This document shows positions 61,059-64,000 of a stretch of DNA of 64,000 nt, one piece after another; position 1 is the stretch's first letter; every line of letters begins with the position of its first letter. A program made the position numbers and the translations under genes. The notes under the pieces were generated by a model. It had not been told where the DNA came from, searched no databases, and saw only the letters and a program-made list of their open reading frames with translations. Where the stretch lies: contig DDSV01000028.1 of NCBI GenBank assembly GCA_002344215.1, positions 130,289-194,288 of the forward strand, written 5' to 3'. This DNA comes from Akkermansiaceae bacterium UBA2381. GTDB taxonomy: Bacteria > Verrucomicrobiota > Verrucomicrobiia > Verrucomicrobiales > DEV007.

Positions 61059-61982
61059 ATGTCCGCCACTGCCGAAACCCCCAAGCCTTTGACTAAAAAA
61101 GATCTCACCGCCGACCACCCGACCTGGTGCCCCGGCTGTGGAGACTTCGCTGTGCTCGCTTCCTTTTTCAAGGTGCTCGAGAAACTTCAGATTCCACACG
61201 AAAAGATCTGCACGATCGCAGGGATCGGATGCTCATCGAGATTTCCCTATTTCGTCAATGGTCACGGAGTCCACTTCATTCACGGCAGGGCGTTGCCACT
61301 TGCGACCGGGGTCAGTCTTTCCCGACCTGATCTCCATGTCTTCGCTTTTGGCGGGGATGGGGACGGCTATTCGATCGGGGGTAACCATCTCGATCATGCC
61401 GCCCGGAAGAATGTGAATCTGACTTACATCGTCATGGATAACTTTGTCTATGGACTGACCAAAAAGCAGACTTCTCCGACAAGCCCGAAGGGATTCAAGT
61501 CCAAGACAGACCCGACCGGGGCGATCGATCAGCCGATCAATCCGATGAAGAAACTCGTCTATGGAGGCGCAAGTTTTGTCGCGAGGACTCATGCCGTTCA
61601 GGTAAAGCACATGATGGAGGTTTTCGAGCGTGCCATCCTCCATCCCGGATTCAGTGTGGTGGAAGTTCTCTCGGAGTGCGTCGTTTTCTACCCCGGCATT
61701 TTTGATGACGGTAATCCGAGAAAAGGCGGCCAATTCGATGTGATCGAGGAGAAGAAATGGGATAATTCACCCGAGGACGCCGACAGGCATGACGTCTCCG
61801 ATGAGAATGCGGCGTATCGTCTGGCCTCACTTCAGTATCCTGGAAAATTCGGGGTCTTTTATGAGACTGATCGACCGACCAAAAATCAGCTCGAACAGAA
61901 CATGATCGATGCGACCCGGGAGAAACAAGGCGCGGTATCCACGGTCGACCTGCTTTCCTCCCGTTTTGCTTCAATGAAGTGA
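61059..61982 (+). CDS. 2-oxoacid:ferredoxin oxidoreductase, beta subunit
   Basis: A 307-residue thiamine-diphosphate subunit with an Fe-S-linked N-terminus (HPTWCPGCGDFAVL), GIGCSSRFPYF, HGRALPLATG, and the TPP motif GGDGDGYSIGGNHL...IVMDNFVYGLTKKQTSPT. Cys at WCPGCG and GCSS plus a later cysteine (VLSECV) can hold the 4Fe-4S cluster of KorB-type enzymes. It completes the two-subunit enzyme with the upstream gene; no separate delta (ferredoxin) subunit is present, so an independent ferredoxin must accept the electrons. Confidence 0.94.
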   Translation: MSATAETPKPLTKKDLTADHPTWCPGCGDFAVLASFFKVLEKLQIPHEKICTIAGIGCSSRFPYFVNGHGVHFIHGRALPLATGVSLSRPDLHVFAFGGDGDGYSIGGNHLDHAARKNVNLTYIVMDNFVYGLTKKQTSPTSPKGFKSKTDPTGAIDQPINPMKKLVYGGASFVARTHAVQVKHMMEVFERAILHPGFSVVEVLSECVVFYPGIFDDGNPRKGGQFDVIEEKKWDNSPEDADRHDVSDENAAYRLASLQYPGKFGVFYETDRPTKNQLEQNMIDATREKQGAVSTVDLLSSRFASMK

Positions 61983-62119
61983 TTCCGGGCGGGAGAGGGG
62001 AGCGGTGATTCCCTCGTTTGAGGTGAATCGACAGTTGAGCCAGTTAGCGGCCGTGTTCCACGGAGCCGATAAGTTCATGGTTGCCTCGTCGGCTTGAATC
62101 CTGTATTCCGGTTCCGACT

Positions 62120-63580
62120 ATGGGTCCTCTCGTTCTACTTTCGATCGGTATACTGGTGGTGGTGGTGAGTATCATCGCGCTGAAGTGGCACCCCTTTATC
62201 GCGCTTACAGTGGCCGGGCTGACCGTTGCCTTTCTGACCCCTTCAGAAGTGCTCTATCGGGCAGAGCTTACCCGTGAGCAGCGCGAGGTTCTTCTGGATG
62301 AGAACGGAGTTCGACTGAAAGTCATACCGGAGAGCATGGAATCGGTCCATGCTTCCGCCCTGGAAGCTTCTGAGTCCTGGTTCGTGGAACGTTTCACCGG
62401 TGCGTTCGGTAAAGGGTGCGGCAGTATCGCCCTCGTCATCGCGATGGCGGCAATCATCGGAAAGTGTCTTCTCGATTCGGGCGGCGCGAAATCCATCGTG
62501 GACGCCTTGATGCGTCTGTTCGGAGTTAAGGGAACGCCTTTTGCCTTTGCACTAAGTGCCTTCACCCTGGGCATCCCCGTCTTTTTTGATACGGTGTTTT
62601 ATCTCCTGATGCCTCTCGGGAAAGCGATGCGGCGTGAAACGGGTAGAAATTACCTTCTCTATATTCTGACGATTGTGGCCGGGGCCACCATGGCACATTC
62701 GCTCGTTCCTCCGACCCCGGGTCCTTTGACGGTAGCCGGCTTTTTCGGTGACCAGGTTACCATCGGGTCAATGATGATCGGTGGCCTCGTGGTCGGATCG
62801 CTCACGGTCGCAGTGGGCATTGTTTTTGCGTATTGGGCGAATCGCCGGTGGGAAATTCCGTTGAGAGAGCCGGAGGCGAATCAGGAAGTTGCAGCTCCGG
62901 ATAACAGGCCGTTGCCTTCTCTCTGGTTGGCTCTCCTGCCGATTATCCTTCCCGTCGTTCTGATCGGCGGGGAAACCATTCTGTCCGCAGCGGGAGCAAA
63001 CTCCCCTGTGATTGAACTGCTGGGTGACAAGAACATAGCCTTGATGCTTTCGGCGGCCGCGGCCGTTTATCTCCTCACCCGAAGTGCGACCCTTCAGGCG
63101 AAGGGAGTCAGAGTGGCAGTGCAGGACGCGTTGATGAGTGGAGGCGTAATTATTCTAATCACTTCAGCGGGGAGTGCTTTCGGCGAGATTCTCAAGGAAA
63201 CAGGAATCGCGGAATTTATTAGCGATTCAGTCGAGGGGCAGCAGTCTCTGATGCTGATTCCGATTGCCTACCTCGTTACAGCCCTGATCCGGACCGCCCA
63301 GGGTTCAGCGACCGTGGCGATGATCACCGCCGGGGGAATGGTTGCTCCACTGGCGAACGGCACCGATCTCTCCTACTCAGCACTGTATCTTGCGCTCGCG
63401 ATCGGTTGCGGTTCTAAACCAATTTCCTGGGCGAATGACAGCGGATTCTGGGTCATCGGCAGTATGTCCGGCATGACTCCCGTGGAGACTTTCAAAACAG
63501 TCAGCATCATGATGATCGTGATGTCGCTGGCAGGTCTGGCGATCATTCTGCTGGGAGCGGTATTCCTGCCACTGATCTAG
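62120..63580 (+). CDS. GntP family gluconate/organic acid permease
   Basis: A membrane protein of about 486 residues with at least 11 hydrophobic segments and the GntP signatures AHSLVPPTPGPL and FWVIGSMSGMTPVETFK. A polar stretch of about 50 residues (YRAELTREQREVLL... near residues 44-95) is inserted between the first membrane segments, longer than usual. Members import gluconate, related sugar acids or other hydroxyacids by proton symport. The ATG at 62120 starts the first helix. No gluconate kinase is adjacent. Confidence 0.9.
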   Translation: MGPLVLLSIGILVVVVSIIALKWHPFIALTVAGLTVAFLTPSEVLYRAELTREQREVLLDENGVRLKVIPESMESVHASALEASESWFVERFTGAFGKGCGSIALVIAMAAIIGKCLLDSGGAKSIVDALMRLFGVKGTPFAFALSAFTLGIPVFFDTVFYLLMPLGKAMRRETGRNYLLYILTIVAGATMAHSLVPPTPGPLTVAGFFGDQVTIGSMMIGGLVVGSLTVAVGIVFAYWANRRWEIPLREPEANQEVAAPDNRPLPSLWLALLPIILPVVLIGGETILSAAGANSPVIELLGDKNIALMLSAAAAVYLLTRSATLQAKGVRVAVQDALMSGGVIILITSAGSAFGEILKETGIAEFISDSVEGQQSLMLIPIAYLVTALIRTAQGSATVAMITAGGMVAPLANGTDLSYSALYLALAIGCGSKPISWANDSGFWVIGSMSGMTPVETFKTVSIMMIVMSLAGLAIILLGAVFLPLI

Positions 63581-64000
63581 TGGATGAAAGTGCAGCCTCG
63601 GCCGAAGGGGCGGGTTTTCGTACGAAAGTGGGTGAAATTTTAAAATTAATTTCGCAGTTTTGAGTTTATTTTAAAAAATAAGTTGCGCATATGGTAAATA
63701 TTTATTATCTTGGACTATCGATCATTCCAAATGATCAAGGAAAAATGATAATCGGAAGCCACCACCGCCCGTTTCAGCTGCTTCAGAAAAGCAGTTCCCG
63801 TGTTGGTGCCTTCCGTTTTTCAGGCCGGAAATTTCATCACACACACAGACAGGGCACAAAACGCCCGGGAGCTCCTGAGCTCCAAACCGCGAGAGAATGA
63901 ACCTTTGGGACGAAGTCGCCGGCCTGCCCTCCCTTGTTCAGAAGGCAGTCGCGACGGAATCCCGAGTTGAGGGGTAGCCGCAGTCCGGGATATCTGGCAG
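63581..64000. other. A+T-rich intergenic region at the window end
   Basis: About 420 bases without a supported gene. Between 63636 and 63720 it is strongly A+T-rich, with a perfect TTATTTT-AA-AAAATAA inverted repeat at 63666-63681 and an AATTTTAAAATT palindrome just before (from about 63645). A 69-codon plus-strand frame at 63691-63900 has no recognisable features. The region probably holds the promoter of a gene beyond the edge. Confidence 0.5.

Noticed and set aside
63691..63900. 69-codon plus-strand frame near the window end
   Set aside because: No ribosome binding site, signal or family pattern; it begins in A+T-rich intergenic sequence.

Overview
The window looks like a chromosomal segment of a Verrucomicrobiota bacterium (PVC superphylum), with moderately high G+C and mostly free-living, polymer-degrading character. 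The call rests on gene families seen together here: planctomycete-type cytochrome/DUF1549/DUF1553 and DUF1501 proteins, a DUF1552 protein, SLA1-homology (SHD1) and planctomycete cytochrome domains, an Amuc_1098-type secretin, AraC regulators with a LacI-like sensor domain, and several secreted sulfatases. Most gene starts lack a strong Shine-Dalgarno sequence and short ATGA overlaps are common. No rRNA, CRISPR array, complete insertion sequence or prophage was seen.

Layout. 0-6.3 kb: Rrf2 regulator, a DUF1549/1553 - DUF1501 pair, and a sugar kinase-like phosphotransferase. 6.3-13.2 kb: exported hydrolase, LysE exporter, fucosyltransferase-like gene, a secreted helix-hairpin-helix protein behind a candidate LexA operator, a rhomboid protease and a Sfp-type phosphopantetheinyl transferase. 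13.2-21.9 kb: cytochrome-domain proteins, a DUF1552 protein, fructokinase-like ROK kinase, a Ser/Thr kinase, an RRM protein with a clear terminator, and a LysM protein. 22.1-23.1 kb: a gene cassette ending in a recognisable attC site, preceded by an attI-like site, with no integron integrase in the window.

23.2-36.4 kb is an accessory catabolic region. It holds a neutral ceramidase-like protein, an AraC-type regulator, a membrane acyltransferase related to heparan-alpha-glucosaminide N-acetyltransferase whose stop overlaps the start of an N-sulfoglucosamine sulfohydrolase-like sulfatase, a DJ-1/PfpI protein, and a four-gene chain joined by ATGA overlaps (TIM-barrel isomerase/epimerase, five-haem cytochrome, beta-propeller protein, second sulfatase). 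The simplest reading is uptake-independent, periplasmic processing of sulfated glycans or glycolipids.

35.2-43.4 kb (minus strand) is argS followed by a MoxR - DUF58 - transglutaminase - TPR - serine hydrolase run, with a PtsN-like EIIA upstream. 43.5-51.6 kb holds core metabolism: a low-molecular-weight phosphatase, a single-polypeptide RpiB-GlyA fusion, a SUMF1-domain protein, ilvB-ilvN separated by a long inverted repeat, a cyclic-nucleotide-binding protein and a metallophosphoesterase. 51.7-53.2 kb: tRNA-Ser(GCU) with a duplicated 3' end, a Rieske protein and gluQRS. 53.3-63.6 kb: a large M28 peptidase, an Amuc_1098-type secretin, a 2-oxoacid:ferredoxin oxidoreductase (two subunits) and a GntP-type permease.

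Most notable: the integron-like cassette without an integrase, the RpiB-SHMT fusion, the coupled heparan-type acetyltransferase/sulfatase pair, the duplicated tRNA end, and dispersed pyrimidine-rich repeats placed just upstream of start codons.
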